From NCBI GenBank assembly GCA_023458595.1, contig JAEWYT010000013.1, forward strand, positions 62,001-126,000: 64,000 nucleotides of DNA, given 5' to 3'. Each line of letters starts with the position of its first letter. Position 1 is the stretch's first letter. Both the position numbers and the translations under genes were made by a program. Below are positions 16,919 through 27,551 of the stretch, piece after piece. Source of the stretch: Pseudomonadota bacterium. Lineage in GTDB: Bacteria; Pseudomonadota; Alphaproteobacteria; Rhizobiales; Tepidamorphaceae. The notes under the pieces are model-generated. The model saw nothing but the letters and a program-made list of their open reading frames with translations, had not been told where the DNA came from and searched no databases.

Positions 16919-17340
16919 GCCGCATCCCGACAGCGCGTCGCTTCTTCCGGCGGCTCGCGCGGGCGGCGCGGCCCACGGCCGGGTTCCTGCTGCTGGAGGC
17001 GCTGGTGGCGGTCGGCATCATGGCCTTCATCCTGTCGGTGCTTCCCTCCGGGGTCGTCATCTCGCGCAAGAGCGTGCAGACGTCGGCCGGCGTCGTCGGA
17101 GCGCGGCTCGTGGCGGAGGCGGTCATGACCAACGAGTTCTCCGGACCGAGGCTGACGGCGGGGGCGAACAAGGGGACGCTCGACGGCTACGAATGGGCGA
17201 CGCTCGTGCGACCGAACGAAGCCCTGCAGGGGGCCTTCCCGTCGCGGCAATGGACGGCGTACGACGTCATCGTCCAGGTTCCCGTCCCGAACGGGCCGCT
17301 GGTGACGCTCGAGACCGTCCGGCTGGGGCGCGGACGATGA
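16915..17340 (+). CDS. gspI: Type II secretion minor pseudopilin GspI
   Basis: A 141-residue pseudopilin with prepilin site G-FLLLEALVAVGIMAFIL (Glu at +5). The short length and gene position after gspH identify it as GspI. The ATG overlaps the gspH stop by four bases. GspI nucleates the minor pseudopilin tip. The N-terminal leader is long and Arg-rich, which is common in alphaproteobacterial systems. Confidence 0.85.
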   Translation: MSRIPTARRFFRRLARAARPTAGFLLLEALVAVGIMAFILSVLPSGVVISRKSVQTSAGVVGARLVAEAVMTNEFSGPRLTAGANKGTLDGYEWATLVRPNEALQGAFPSRQWTAYDVIVQVPVPNGPLVTLETVRLGRGR

Positions 17341-18002
17341 GACGCCGTCTGCGCGGCCGTGCCGGGTACGTTATGATCGAGGCGCTCGCGGCGCTGGCGA
17401 TCTCCGGGCTCGTGCTCGCCGCGGTGCCGCTCGCCTCGGGCATGCTGATCCGCAGCTGGCAGCGGGCGACCACCGGCTCCGACCAGATCGACAGGCTGTC
17501 GACGGGGCTTTCGGTCGTGCGCCGCGAGCTTTCGGTCATGCGGCGCGAGCGCTTCGCCGAGCGTGACGCCGCCGGTCCCTATGCCTTCCTGGCGACGCCG
17601 AATACCGTGGCGATGGTCGTTCCCGACGCCGGCGAGAAAGGAAAGGGCGGCGAGTACGTCGTGGCGATCTCGGTACGGCCGGAGGCGAAGGGCAACGCGC
17701 TCGTGCGCGGAACGGTGCCGTTCCGGCCCGACATGCGGACCTTCGAGGACCTGCGCCTCGAGAACCCGGTGGTGCTGCTCGACGGCCCGTGGAAGTACCG
17801 CTTCCAGTACGCCGCGCGCAAACGCGACGGCATCGAGTGGCTCGACCAGTGGCTCGACGAGCAGGACCTGCCGGTCGCCATCCGTCTCGATATCGTCGAC
17901 TACATCACGGAGCAGCGCGTCGTGCCGCCCCTGGTGGTGCCGCTGCGCATCCTCGCCGAGCCCGGCTGCATCGACGAGCGGGGCGGGGAGTGCGGCGTAT
18001 GA
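17337..18002 (+). CDS. gspJ: Type II secretion minor pseudopilin GspJ
   Basis: A 221-residue pseudopilin. The leader is MRRRLRGRAG and the processed segment YVMIEALAALAISGLVLA, with Glu at +5. The ATG at 17337 overlaps the gspI stop by four bases. The globular domain contains VPFRPDM and VVLLDGPWKYRFQYAAR, like GspJ proteins. It partners GspI and GspK at the pseudopilus tip. Confidence 0.88.
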   Translation: MRRRLRGRAGYVMIEALAALAISGLVLAAVPLASGMLIRSWQRATTGSDQIDRLSTGLSVVRRELSVMRRERFAERDAAGPYAFLATPNTVAMVVPDAGEKGKGGEYVVAISVRPEAKGNALVRGTVPFRPDMRTFEDLRLENPVVLLDGPWKYRFQYAARKRDGIEWLDQWLDEQDLPVAIRLDIVDYITEQRVVPPLVVPLRILAEPGCIDERGGECGV

Positions 18003-18922
18003 CCAGGATCCGCGACCGCCGTCCCGGCGCCCGGCCTCGGAGGCGGGGCGATGCGGGCTACGTCACCGTCGTGGTGCTGACCTTCGCCGGACTCCTCGCC
18101 GCGCTCGTCGCCGCCACGCTCAACGTCGCGCGGCCGAGCATCGGCCAGGCGCTGATCAACATCGACGACATGCAGGCCGACGGGCTGCTGGACGCCGGGG
18201 TCGCCTCGGCGGGCCTCGCCCTGTTCGGCGGCAACCGTCCGTCGCAGACGGTCGACGGCTACGAGATGGCGCTGGAGACCGGCGCGCTGCGGCTGACCGT
18301 GACGCCGGAGGGCGGCCGGATCGATCTCAACGGCGCGCCCAGGCAGGTCCTTTCCGGCCTCTACGAGGCGGTCGGCACCGGCGCCCTGAAGCCGGACGAG
18401 TTCGCGGCGCGGGTCATGGACTGGCGCGACAGGAACAAGAAGGCGCGCCCCGGCGGCGCCGACACCGACGACTACGAGCAGCTCGGACTGGACTACGGGC
18501 CGCGCAACGGGCCCTTCCTCTCCGTCGAGGAGCTGATGCTCCTTCCGGGCATGACGGAGGCGGACTACGGGCGGCTGGCCCCCTACCTGACCGTCTTCAA
18601 TCCGACCGGCGAGATCGACCCGGCGGGCGCGTCGGTCGAGGCGCTTCTGGCGGTCCCGAACATGACCGAGACGGAGGCGGCCAACATCAAGGCCGCGTTC
18701 GCCAATCCGCAGGTTCCGCGGCGCGACCGCAACAGGCTCATCCGGCCCTATCGCAGCTTTCTGTCGCCGCAAGGCAACGACGTGTTCAGGGTCGTGGTCG
18801 AAGCGCGGCTCAAGAACGGCTACACCAAGTCGGTGGAAACGGTGCTGATGAGCGGTTTTCGCCGGGTTCCCTATTACGTGCTCTATTGGCGGGTGCTCTA
18901 TCCGACGGAGGCCGCGTCATGA
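17999..18922 (+). CDS. gspK: Type II secretion minor pseudopilin GspK
   Basis: A 307-residue GspK. The membrane segment YVTVVVLTFAGLLAALVAATLN follows a Gly-Tyr processing site and, as is usual for GspK, lacks the +5 Glu. The inserted helix-hairpin-helix-like domain appears as LSVEELMLLPGMTEADYGRL and VEALLAVPNMTETEAANIKAAF. It caps the pseudopilus. The ATG overlaps the gspJ stop by four bases. Confidence 0.92.
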   Translation: MTRIRDRRPGARPRRRGDAGYVTVVVLTFAGLLAALVAATLNVARPSIGQALINIDDMQADGLLDAGVASAGLALFGGNRPSQTVDGYEMALETGALRLTVTPEGGRIDLNGAPRQVLSGLYEAVGTGALKPDEFAARVMDWRDRNKKARPGGADTDDYEQLGLDYGPRNGPFLSVEELMLLPGMTEADYGRLAPYLTVFNPTGEIDPAGASVEALLAVPNMTETEAANIKAAFANPQVPRRDRNRLIRPYRSFLSPQGNDVFRVVVEARLKNGYTKSVETVLMSGFRRVPYYVLYWRVLYPTEAAS

Positions 18923-18999
18923 GCCGCGCCCTCCGCCGAGCCGCCGAAATGTCGGTCTATTCGCGTTTCCGTAATCGATTGGCAGCAGTCTGATTGACC

Positions 19000-20052
19000 A
19001 TGAACGCCATCCTCACCTTCCTCAAATGGTGGATCGACGAGCTGGCGCGCGTCATCGAGCCCTATGTCAGGCAGCGTAGCGCGCCGGCCGATTTCGTGCT
19101 GCGCCAGGACGGCGACCGGTTCGTCTGCCTGCGCAGCGCGCGCAAGGGCGTGACGGACGTCGGCGTCATCCGGGCGGGCGGGTCGCTCGAAGGCGATCTC
19201 CTCAAGAGGCTCAGGCGGCAGGACGTCGAGGTCCGCCTCGATCCGACGCTGGTGCTCGACAAGACGCTGACCCTGCCGGCGGCCGGCCAGCAGTATCTCG
19301 ACGCGATCCTGCGCCATCAGATCGAGCGGCTGACGCCCTGGGCCGCCGACCACGTGGCCTTCGACTACGTGATAGAGACGGGACAGAAGGCGCCCGAGGG
19401 GCAGGTGGCGATCCGCCTCGTCGCGACCGCGCGGGAGACGGTGACGCAGGCGATGGCGCTGCTCGCGGAAATGGGCATCAAGCCGCGCAAGGTCGGCACC
19501 GCGTCCGACCCGCTCGATCGTCAAAGCCCGGTGGACCTGCAGGGCGAGGGCAAGATCGAACGACGCTCGTCCCTGCGCCGCGCCGTCGCCGTCGGGCTCG
19601 CCGCGACGGCCGCGGTCGTCGTGATCCTCGGCGGGTTCCAGACCTTCGAGATGGTGCGCCTGTCGTCGGAAAGCGCCGAAGTGCAGGCGGCCGTCGAAGC
19701 GCGCCGGGCGGTGATCGCCGCGGCGGTGGCGCGGACCACGTCTTCGGACGAATACCGCGAGCTCGCGTCGCGCAAGGCGGCGGCGCTGCCGATGGTCGTG
19801 CTGCTCGAAGAGCTGTCCAGGACCATTCCGAGGAACACCTTCCTCACGGAGCTCAACGTGGAGGGCAGCACGCTGCGCATCAACGGCACGTCGACCGATG
19901 CGACGGCGCTCATCGAGCTGCTCGAGAACGCCGACAACCTGTCGGGCGCGGAGTTCGGCGCGCCGACGACGCGCAACGAGCGCGGCAGCGGAGACAGCTT
20001 CCAGATCGTGGTGCAGCTCGGCGCGCCGTCAACGGGAGCGGCGAGCCAATGA
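19000..20052 (+). CDS. gspL: Type II secretion GspL (with PilN-like periplasmic part)
   Basis: A 350-residue bitopic protein. The cytoplasmic part (about 1-190) resembles a degraded actin-like GspL domain; a single membrane helix (AVGLAATAAVVVILGG, about 196-211) is followed by a ferredoxin-like PilN/GspL periplasmic domain (FLTELNVEGSTLRINGTSTD). It connects GspE to GspM and the pseudopilus base. The ATG at 19000 is chosen; an in-frame TTG six bases upstream is possible. The 77-base gap after gspK is the only real space in this operon. Confidence 0.85.
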   Translation: MNAILTFLKWWIDELARVIEPYVRQRSAPADFVLRQDGDRFVCLRSARKGVTDVGVIRAGGSLEGDLLKRLRRQDVEVRLDPTLVLDKTLTLPAAGQQYLDAILRHQIERLTPWAADHVAFDYVIETGQKAPEGQVAIRLVATARETVTQAMALLAEMGIKPRKVGTASDPLDRQSPVDLQGEGKIERRSSLRRAVAVGLAATAAVVVILGGFQTFEMVRLSSESAEVQAAVEARRAVIAAAVARTTSSDEYRELASRKAAALPMVVLLEELSRTIPRNTFLTELNVEGSTLRINGTSTDATALIELLENADNLSGAEFGAPTTRNERGSGDSFQIVVQLGAPSTGAASQ

Positions 20053-20618
20053 GCGCGGCGGCGGCGAACTTCGACAGGAAGCGGTTCGGCGCGGTCGCGC
20101 TGTTCGCCGTGCTGCTGCTCGGCGGCGTCATCTGGATCGCCTGGGCCTCGCTCGCCGTCTCGACGGTCGGCGAGCGGCTGGCCCAGCAGCGCGAGCAGCT
20201 CGACGCGCTGGCGACGCGCACGCGCAGCCTCGGCGCGGGCGCGGCAAACGCGGGAGGCGAGGCCTTCCAGGTGTACTTTCCCGGCGAAACCCAGGCGATC
20301 GCGGCGGCGGTCGTCCAGCGCACGGTCGACGATATCGTCGGAAAGGCGGGCGGCCGGGTGGTGGAGAGCCAGATCCTGCCCGTCCAGCCCGGCGAGGAGA
20401 CGGCGAACCGGATCGATCTGCGGGCGTCCTTCGAGGCCGATATCGACGCCCTGCAGAAGGCGCTCTACGAAATCGAGACGCACCTGCCGATGATGATCGT
20501 GCGGTCGATGTCGGCACGCTCGTTCGTGACGGCCGGCCGGGCCGACGCCGAAGAGAAGAACCCGGTGCTGCAGGTCGCCCTGGTGGTCTCCGGATTCTGG
20601 GAGGCGGAGCAGAAATGA
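20049..20618 (+). CDS. gspM: Type II secretion GspM
   Basis: A 189-residue bitopic protein with one membrane helix near residues 14-33 (VALFAVLLLGGVIWIAWAS), a coiled-coil-like stretch (ERLAQQREQLDALATRTRSL) and a small ferredoxin-like periplasmic domain. This is the GspM layout and it occupies the GspM position after gspL, overlapping it by four bases. It stabilises GspL in the inner-membrane platform. Confidence 0.85.
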   Translation: MSAAAANFDRKRFGAVALFAVLLLGGVIWIAWASLAVSTVGERLAQQREQLDALATRTRSLGAGAANAGGEAFQVYFPGETQAIAAAVVQRTVDDIVGKAGGRVVESQILPVQPGEETANRIDLRASFEADIDALQKALYEIETHLPMMIVRSMSARSFVTAGRADAEEKNPVLQVALVVSGFWEAEQK

Positions 20619-21532
20619 GGCTTTTCGGCCGCCACGGCTGTGATCTGAGGGCCCGCGCGTCGGTCGTGGCGATCGCCGCGGCCCTCGTGCTCGCCGCGGC
20701 CCTCGTGCTCGCCGCGGCGCCGGGCCGGGCGCAGGACGGGGATGCCGAGCAGAAGGCGCGCGACGACGCCGCGCGGACGCAGGCCGTGCCCGCGATTCCG
20801 AAAATCGGCTCTCCGGACGATGGCTCTCCGGACGATGCTGGGGCGGCCGCGCAGCAGCGCGGCGACACGATGCCGGGAATGTCGGAGAGGATGCCGAAGT
20901 CCGAGACGACGGAGCTCCCCAGGAAGAGGATCGACCCGAACACGAACCTGAAGATACCGCCGTCGAAGTACATCCAGACCAAGAAGAAAAAGAGGGATGG
21001 CGACGGCACCGCACCCGGCGGGGCGGCGGCAGTAGCGAAGACGCCGGAAGAAGCGGCGGCGGAGAAGGCGCGCGCCGACCTCATCGGCGGTGCGACGCTG
21101 AGCAGTCTCGCCGAAACCCGTGATCGCCCGCTCTTCACGCCGTCGCGGCAGAAGCCCAAACCGCCGCCTCCGCCGAAGAAGAAGGTGGAGAAGCCCCCGG
21201 CACCGCCGCCGGCCCCGCCGCCTCCGCCACAGCCACCCTCGCTGAGGCTGGTCGGCGTGGTGATGAGCGACGATTCCACGATCGCGTTGATGCTCGCCAA
21301 CGACAAGTCGGTGGTGCGTCTCGCGTTGGGCGACAAGGTGGGCGGCTGGGCGGTGGTGAAGCTCGAGCCGGATACGGTCGAGCTCGAGTACGAGGACCAG
21401 CGCAGCGTCTACCGGATGTTCAAGGAGCAGACCGCCGGCGGCAGCGACGCACCGGCCGGCGGGGCAGACCGGGACCTCGGCCGGAACCCCAACAGGAACA
21501 ACAAGAACAACAAGAAAAAGAAGAAGAACTAG
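20615..21532 (+). CDS. GspC-like (HR-domain) type II secretion protein with repeats and Lys/Asn tail
   Basis: A 305-residue exported or membrane-anchored protein. The N-terminal hydrophobic segment is followed by a disordered region, a Pro/Lys-rich stretch (KPKPPPPPKKKVEKPPAPPP) and a small beta domain (SLRLVGVVMSDDSTIALMLA, VVRLALGDKVGGWAV) that matches the HR domain of GspC or the related short GspN/GspP proteins. It would link the inner platform to the secretin. The C-terminus is an odd run of Asn and Lys (NNKNNKKKKKN). Two in-frame duplications occur: an 18-bp unit at 20681-20716 in the signal segment and a 15-bp unit at 20807-20836. Confidence 0.75.
   Translation: MRLFGRHGCDLRARASVVAIAAALVLAAALVLAAAPGRAQDGDAEQKARDDAARTQAVPAIPKIGSPDDGSPDDAGAAAQQRGDTMPGMSERMPKSETTELPRKRIDPNTNLKIPPSKYIQTKKKKRDGDGTAPGGAAAVAKTPEEAAAEKARADLIGGATLSSLAETRDRPLFTPSRQKPKPPPPPKKKVEKPPAPPPAPPPPPQPPSLRLVGVVMSDDSTIALMLANDKSVVRLALGDKVGGWAVVKLEPDTVELEYEDQRSVYRMFKEQTAGGSDAPAGGADRDLGRNPNRNNKNNKKKKKN
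20681..20716 (+). repeat. 18-bp tandem duplication in the signal segment of the GspC-like gene
   Basis: GCCCTCGTGCTCGCCGCG occurs twice in tandem and lengthens the hydrophobic N-terminal segment by six residues (ALVLAA repeated). The unit is in frame. Confidence 0.9.
20807..20836 (+). repeat. 15-bp tandem duplication in the GspC-like gene
   Basis: GGCTCTCCGGACGAT occurs twice in tandem, encoding GSPDD twice in the disordered linker. Confidence 0.9.
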
Positions 21533-21588
21533 AATCCGTCACGGCCGAGGACGCCGTTGGCGGTCGTCGGGCCTGGGCCGGCCCGTGG

Positions 21589-21711
21589 GCCCTGGATCAG
21601 GTCCAGGGCGCGTTCGCCCGCGGGGCGCGCCTGAGCGACGAACGGAAGCCCCGTGCCGCGGACTTGATCGGGGACCGGCAGGGCGGCTACGGCACGGCCC
21701 AAGCGTGCCGT
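21589..21711. terminator. Two perfect hairpins between convergent gspC-like and gspE genes
   Basis: The 273-base gap between convergent genes holds two perfect 8-bp stems: GCCCTGGA/TCCAGGGC (21589-21609, 5-base loop) and ACGGCACG/CGTGCCGT (21689-21711, 7-base loop). Neither has a U-tract, but their position suits bidirectional termination or RNA 3'-end protection. The same gap contains GATCAGGTCCAGGG-type text like dispersed palindromes of Rhizobiales. No gene is seen in 21533-21805. Confidence 0.5.
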
Positions 21712-21805
21712 GCCGGTTCCGCCCGAATGCACCGTGCTGCCGCTTCCCCGGCGCCTTCGCGGCGGTCGTTCGCGGTCCCGGCAGAGGGCGCCCGCGGTTC
21801 CCTGT

Positions 21806-23515
<1,710 letters not shown>

Positions 23516-23884
23516 TAATTTCGGACAGGGACCGTTAGGTGCGGCGCACCGGCTACGCTTTACAAATAGATGGCGTAAGGTGCCGTGGCAACCGAGCGGC
23601 GGCGTTGAAAAACAAGGCAGAAGCACTCGAGCGGACGGGGGCCGATAAGAATTCGCGACGAACTGGAATTCCGTCGACGAACTGACTGATCCAACGGGGT
23701 TTTCGTTAGTATCTTGTCTGCGATGCGGGCGCTCTCTCCGGAAGGGCGTCCGTGTTCGAGAAATGCACGTGTCTGCGTTCGGTTTGGCGATTCGGTTCGT
23801 TCGGTCGGCGCAGGCGTCATCATTCGTATGGCCGGCCTGTCCGGCCGGCGACTATCCTCAGGTGAGGAGGTAACCGAGGCGTCG
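23516..23884. promoter_or_regulatory. Divergent gspE-gspD control region
   Basis: This 369-base gap between divergent gspE and gspD has no convincing gene. It contains an imperfect direct repeat (GAATTCGCGACGAACTG at about 23648-23664 followed by GAATTCCGTCGACGAACTG to about 23684), a perfect 7-bp hairpin GCCGGCC/GGCCGGC (23831-23849), and the AGGAGGT ribosome site of gspD at 23865-23871. The local base composition is less GC-rich than the flanking genes. Promoter elements are not obvious; the direct repeat is a candidate regulator site. Confidence 0.45.
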
Positions 23885-26146
23885 ATGCACCTGAGGCTGG
23901 TATCTCGTCTCATATCGCTGCTGCTCCTCGGGTTGTCTGTCGTGTCCTGTCAGACGACCGAGGACCTCCTGTCCGTGCGCGGCTCGGGAAACCGCCTCTT
24001 CGGTGCCGTGCTCAATGCCGACATGACGGCGCGCCAGCCCGACGACGGCGGCTCGAACGTCCAGGGCATCCAGCAGGTCCAGTCCGACGGCTCGACCGCG
24101 ATGATCTACACGCCGGACGGCGTGGTGTCCGGCGGGACCGGCGGGCCGTTCGTTCCCGCCAATGCGGGTGAGGGCGGCGGCGGAGGCGGAAGCTTCCGGC
24201 TCAATTTCGAGAACGCGCAGATCGGCGAGGTGGTGAAGGCGATCCTCGGCGACTCGCTGGGGCTCAACTACATCATCGATCCCAACGTCAACGGCCGCGT
24301 TACGCTCGTTTCCGCCCGGCCGGTCCAGCGCGACGACCTCATTCCGGTCCTCGAGGCGATCCTGCGGATCAACCAGGCGGCGCTGAAGTCGGACGGGGTC
24401 ATCTACCGCGTCGTCGTCGACGCCGATGTCGGCAATCTCGGCATCCGCTCCATCAGCCCGACCGAGCAGGCCGGATTCGGGCTGACGGTGCTGCCGCTGC
24501 GGCACGTCTCGGCCAACACGATGATGGGGCTGGTCGACGGCTTCGCGACGAAGCCCGAATCGATGCGGGTGGACGCCTCGCGCAACCTTCTCCTGATCGC
24601 CGGCACCTCCTCGGAGCGAAAGACGGCGGTCGAGACCGTCCTGACGTTCGATACCGACTGGATGGCCGACCAGTCGGTCGGCATCTTCCCCACCCGCCAT
24701 GTCCGCCCGGAGACGATGATTCCCGAGCTGGACCGCATTTTCGAGACCCAGGAAGGGCAGCCGGGGGCCAATCTCATCCAGTTCGTGCCGATGAACCGGA
24801 TGAAGTCGGTGCTGGTGGTGTCCAAGCGCCAGGACCTGATCCGCCGGGCCGGAACCTGGATCGGGCGGCTCGACAACATCAATCCGGCGGCCGACACCAC
24901 GGTCCACGTCTACCGGGTCAAGTATCGCGACGCGAAGCTGCTGGTGGAGATCCTCAGCGGCATCTTCGCCGGCTCGACCGTCGGCGGCGGGCAGGACGGC
25001 ACGTCGTCGTCGGATCAGATCGAGCCCGGCTCGAGCATGCTGACGTCGAGCACGTCGGGCAACGGCGCCGCCACCGATGCCGATGTCGACACCGGCGACG
25101 ACAGCACGATCGGCTCCAACACGCAGGGCGCCGCCTCCGGGTCCGGCACGACGGTGGACTTCGTGCGGTCGGCGCCGCCCTCGTCGATCGCCGGCAGCGG
25201 AGGGTCCGATCTCTTTGCCGGCCAGACGTCGGGCGAAACCGGCGGTCCGCGGTTCAGCGCCGATACGGCCAACAATTCGGTCGTGATCTATTCGGACGGC
25301 GAAACCTACACGAAGATCCTCGCCGCGCTGCGCCAGATCGACGTGCCGCCGCTGCAGGTGGCGGTCAACGTGGTGATCGCCGAAATCCGGCTCAACGACG
25401 AACTGCGCTACGGCATCCAGTATTTCGTCAAGAGCGGCAGCGTCGGCCTGAAGGACGATATCGGGTCCATCGGCCTGTTCAACACGGTGGCGAACACGAT
25501 CGGCCGCGAGCTTCCCGGCTTCAATTTCGTGATCGGCAGCGAGGAGAGCCCGGACGTCATCATCTCGGCCTTCGACAAGATCACCGACGTCGCGGTCCTG
25601 TCGTCGCCGTCGCTGGTGGTGATGGAGAACCAGACGGCCGCCCTGCAGGTGGGCGAGGAGGTCGCGGTGACGACCCGCCAGTCCCAGTCGGTCACCGACC
25701 CGAACGCGCCGATCGTGAACCAGGTCGAGTACCGCGATACCGGCATCATCCTCAAGGTGACGCCGCGGGTGGCGGAAAACGGCGTCATAACGATGACCAT
25801 CCAGCAGGAGGTCTCCGATATCGCCTCCGGCGCGTCGACTTTGACGCCGACCTTCAACAAGCGGCAGATCTCGAGCTCGGTGTCGGTGGCGAGCGGACAG
25901 ACGGTGCTGCTCGGCGGCCTGATCGCCGAGAGCCACGACAACAACGACACCGGCATCCCGGGCCTGCACCGCCTCAAGGGCGTCGGAAAGCTGTTCGGGA
26001 CGACGGAGAACGTCGCCGACCGGCGCGAGATGATCGTCCTGATCCGGCCGACCGTCATCCGGCAGGGCCAGGACGCCCAGCATGTCGCCGAGGAACTCAG
26101 GGCGCGGATGTGGAACATGCAGAACAACGCCACGGGTCGCCAGTGA
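23885..26146 (+). CDS. gspD: Type II secretion outer-membrane secretin GspD (lipoprotein)
   Basis: A 753-residue secretin. The signal peptide ends in a lipobox LSVVSC (Cys22), so the protein is a lipoprotein, which lets it reach the outer membrane without a separate pilotin. N0 (FRLNFENAQIGEVVKAILGD), N1 and N2 domains precede a long Ser/Gly/Asp-rich insert in N3 (about residues 367-459). The secretin core follows, with VAVNVVIAEIRLNDELRYGI and the C-terminal VLLGGLIAESHDN and GIPGLHRLKGVGKLF. The N-terminus lies 13 bases after an AGGAGGT site. It forms the outer-membrane channel. Confidence 0.95.
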   Translation: MHLRLVSRLISLLLLGLSVVSCQTTEDLLSVRGSGNRLFGAVLNADMTARQPDDGGSNVQGIQQVQSDGSTAMIYTPDGVVSGGTGGPFVPANAGEGGGGGGSFRLNFENAQIGEVVKAILGDSLGLNYIIDPNVNGRVTLVSARPVQRDDLIPVLEAILRINQAALKSDGVIYRVVVDADVGNLGIRSISPTEQAGFGLTVLPLRHVSANTMMGLVDGFATKPESMRVDASRNLLLIAGTSSERKTAVETVLTFDTDWMADQSVGIFPTRHVRPETMIPELDRIFETQEGQPGANLIQFVPMNRMKSVLVVSKRQDLIRRAGTWIGRLDNINPAADTTVHVYRVKYRDAKLLVEILSGIFAGSTVGGGQDGTSSSDQIEPGSSMLTSSTSGNGAATDADVDTGDDSTIGSNTQGAASGSGTTVDFVRSAPPSSIAGSGGSDLFAGQTSGETGGPRFSADTANNSVVIYSDGETYTKILAALRQIDVPPLQVAVNVVIAEIRLNDELRYGIQYFVKSGSVGLKDDIGSIGLFNTVANTIGRELPGFNFVIGSEESPDVIISAFDKITDVAVLSSPSLVVMENQTAALQVGEEVAVTTRQSQSVTDPNAPIVNQVEYRDTGIILKVTPRVAENGVITMTIQQEVSDIASGASTLTPTFNKRQISSSVSVASGQTVLLGGLIAESHDNNDTGIPGLHRLKGVGKLFGTTENVADRREMIVLIRPTVIRQGQDAQHVAEELRARMWNMQNNATGRQ

Positions 26147-26724
26147 CCCTGTCGCCGTCAGCGCGGCGGCATCTCGGCGCGGCCGCCGCGGGCGCCGTGG
26201 CCGGCGCGCTCGCGGCCGCCGCGTTCGTCGATCCGCTCGCCCGCGCCGGCGACGTCCTGGCCTCCGCCGTGCTCTGCGCGGCGATGGCGGCGATCGCGCT
26301 CGAGGACTCGCTCCGGTTCCGGGTGCCCGATCCATGGGCTTACGGCGCGCTGGCCGCGGGCGTCGTATGGGCTGTTGGCGAGAGACTGCGGGCGGGCGAT
26401 GGGCTGGTCTCCGCCGCCGCCGGCGCGGCGTTCGCCGTACTGGCCTGCGGCGGGGCGTTCCTGGCGCTGCGCGAGACGTTCTTCCGGCTGCGCGGCTCCG
26501 ACGGCCTCGGCCTCGGCGACGTGAAACTCGCGGCAGCGGGCGGCGCGTGGCTCGGATGGGAGGGCTTCGCCTTCGCCGTCCTCGTCGCGGCAGCCGGTGC
26601 TCTTGCTTTCGTCATCGCGCGCGTGGTGCGCGGAAAGGGCTGGGTATCCGGCCAGCGGGTGGCCTTCGGGGCGTTCCTGGCACCGGCCATCTGGGCGACC
26701 TGGCTGGTGCTGCAGGGGGCATGA
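26143..26724 (+). CDS. A24 prepilin peptidase (CpaA/GspO catalytic domain only)
   Basis: A 193-residue polytopic aspartic peptidase. The start is GTG at 26143, overlapping the gspD stop. The two catalytic aspartates are visible: Asp55 in ALEDSLRFRVPD and Asp126 in GLGLGDVKLAAAGG (GxGD motif). It lacks the N-terminal zinc-binding methyltransferase domain of full GspO/PilD, so it resembles CpaA or archaeal-type peptidases. It should cleave the leader peptides of GspG-K. N-methylation of pseudopilins would then need another enzyme or be absent. Confidence 0.9.
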   Translation: MTLSPSARRHLGAAAAGAVAGALAAAAFVDPLARAGDVLASAVLCAAMAAIALEDSLRFRVPDPWAYGALAAGVVWAVGERLRAGDGLVSAAAGAAFAVLACGGAFLALRETFFRLRGSDGLGLGDVKLAAAGGAWLGWEGFAFAVLVAAAGALAFVIARVVRGKGWVSGQRVAFGAFLAPAIWATWLVLQGA

Positions 26725-26753
26725 GGATTGGGACGGCGAAGCGGGAGCCGGAC

Positions 26754-27281
26754 ATGATCGGCAACTGGCGAAGGGCACTTGCGATCGCGTTCATGACGGC
26801 GGCAGCCGCCGGCCTGCCGGCGGCCCCGGTCTTGGCCGCCTCCATGGAAAGCGGCGTCGCGGCGTTTCAGCGCGGCGACTACTTCCGCGCCGTGCAGCAG
26901 TGGCGGCCGCTGGCCGAGCGGGGCGATCCCAAGGCGCAGACCGCGCTCGGACTCGCCTACTATCACGGTCAGGGCGTGCCCCAGGACTTCGGCGAGGCGG
27001 CTGTCTGGTACCGCCGCGCGGCCGAGCAGGGCTATCCGTACGCCCAGGGGCTGCTCGGCTACCTCTATTTCCTTGGAGAAGGCGTCTATCAGGACTTCAT
27101 CGAGGCCTATTTCTGGCTGAACCTCGCCGCCGCGGGCCTGCCGCCGGGCGACGAGCGCGAGCTCGTCATCACCCGGCGCGGCTACGTGCAGACCCAGCTC
27201 AGTCCCAACGAACTGCACGACACGCAGCAGCGCGCCTCGCAATGGCGGCCCGTGCCGGTCGTTCCGGAAGACGTTCAGTAG
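26754..27281 (+). CDS. Sel1-repeat exported protein
   Basis: A 175-residue protein with a signal peptide (about 1-27) and two or three Sel1-like tetratricopeptide repeats: FQRGDYFRAVQQWRPLAERG, AQTALGLAYYHGQGVPQDFG and AQGLLGYLYFLGEGVYQDFI. Such proteins act as periplasmic protein-protein adaptors. The ATG at 26754 has a GGGAG ribosome site; an ATG at 26721 is also in frame. It follows the peptidase gene closely, so it may be part of the secretion locus. Confidence 0.8.
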   Translation: MIGNWRRALAIAFMTAAAAGLPAAPVLAASMESGVAAFQRGDYFRAVQQWRPLAERGDPKAQTALGLAYYHGQGVPQDFGEAAVWYRRAAEQGYPYAQGLLGYLYFLGEGVYQDFIEAYFWLNLAAAGLPPGDERELVITRRGYVQTQLSPNELHDTQQRASQWRPVPVVPEDVQ

Positions 27282-27551
27282 AGTATCCGGGTTCTCTCTC
27301 TTTCCGGGGGGTGTCAGATATATTTCTACTGTAACTCTATGATTTATACCGGATTTTAACTCGAACATAAGCTTCAAAGACGCCGCATTTGCCTTGGTTT
27401 ACCTTTAGGGGAATCGACGGCAGCGTTGTTTTTCTGATTCGGAAGCTGTACGGGTCCGGTTTATTGTCGGGTAGGGGCGCAGTCTGTATGGTTGCGCTTT
27501 CGCAGCCGGTGCCTTTCGGCCATTCCGCCGATCCGATGGAGCTTTTGTCCG
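27282..27551. other. AT-richer intergenic region upstream of the exported protease
   Basis: This 270-base gap is clearly less GC-rich than its surroundings and includes runs such as TATATTTCTACTGTAACTC. No gene is seen. It probably carries the promoter of the protease gene; a weak TTGTTT -35-like hexamer lies near 27425. No strong terminator was found. Confidence 0.4.
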
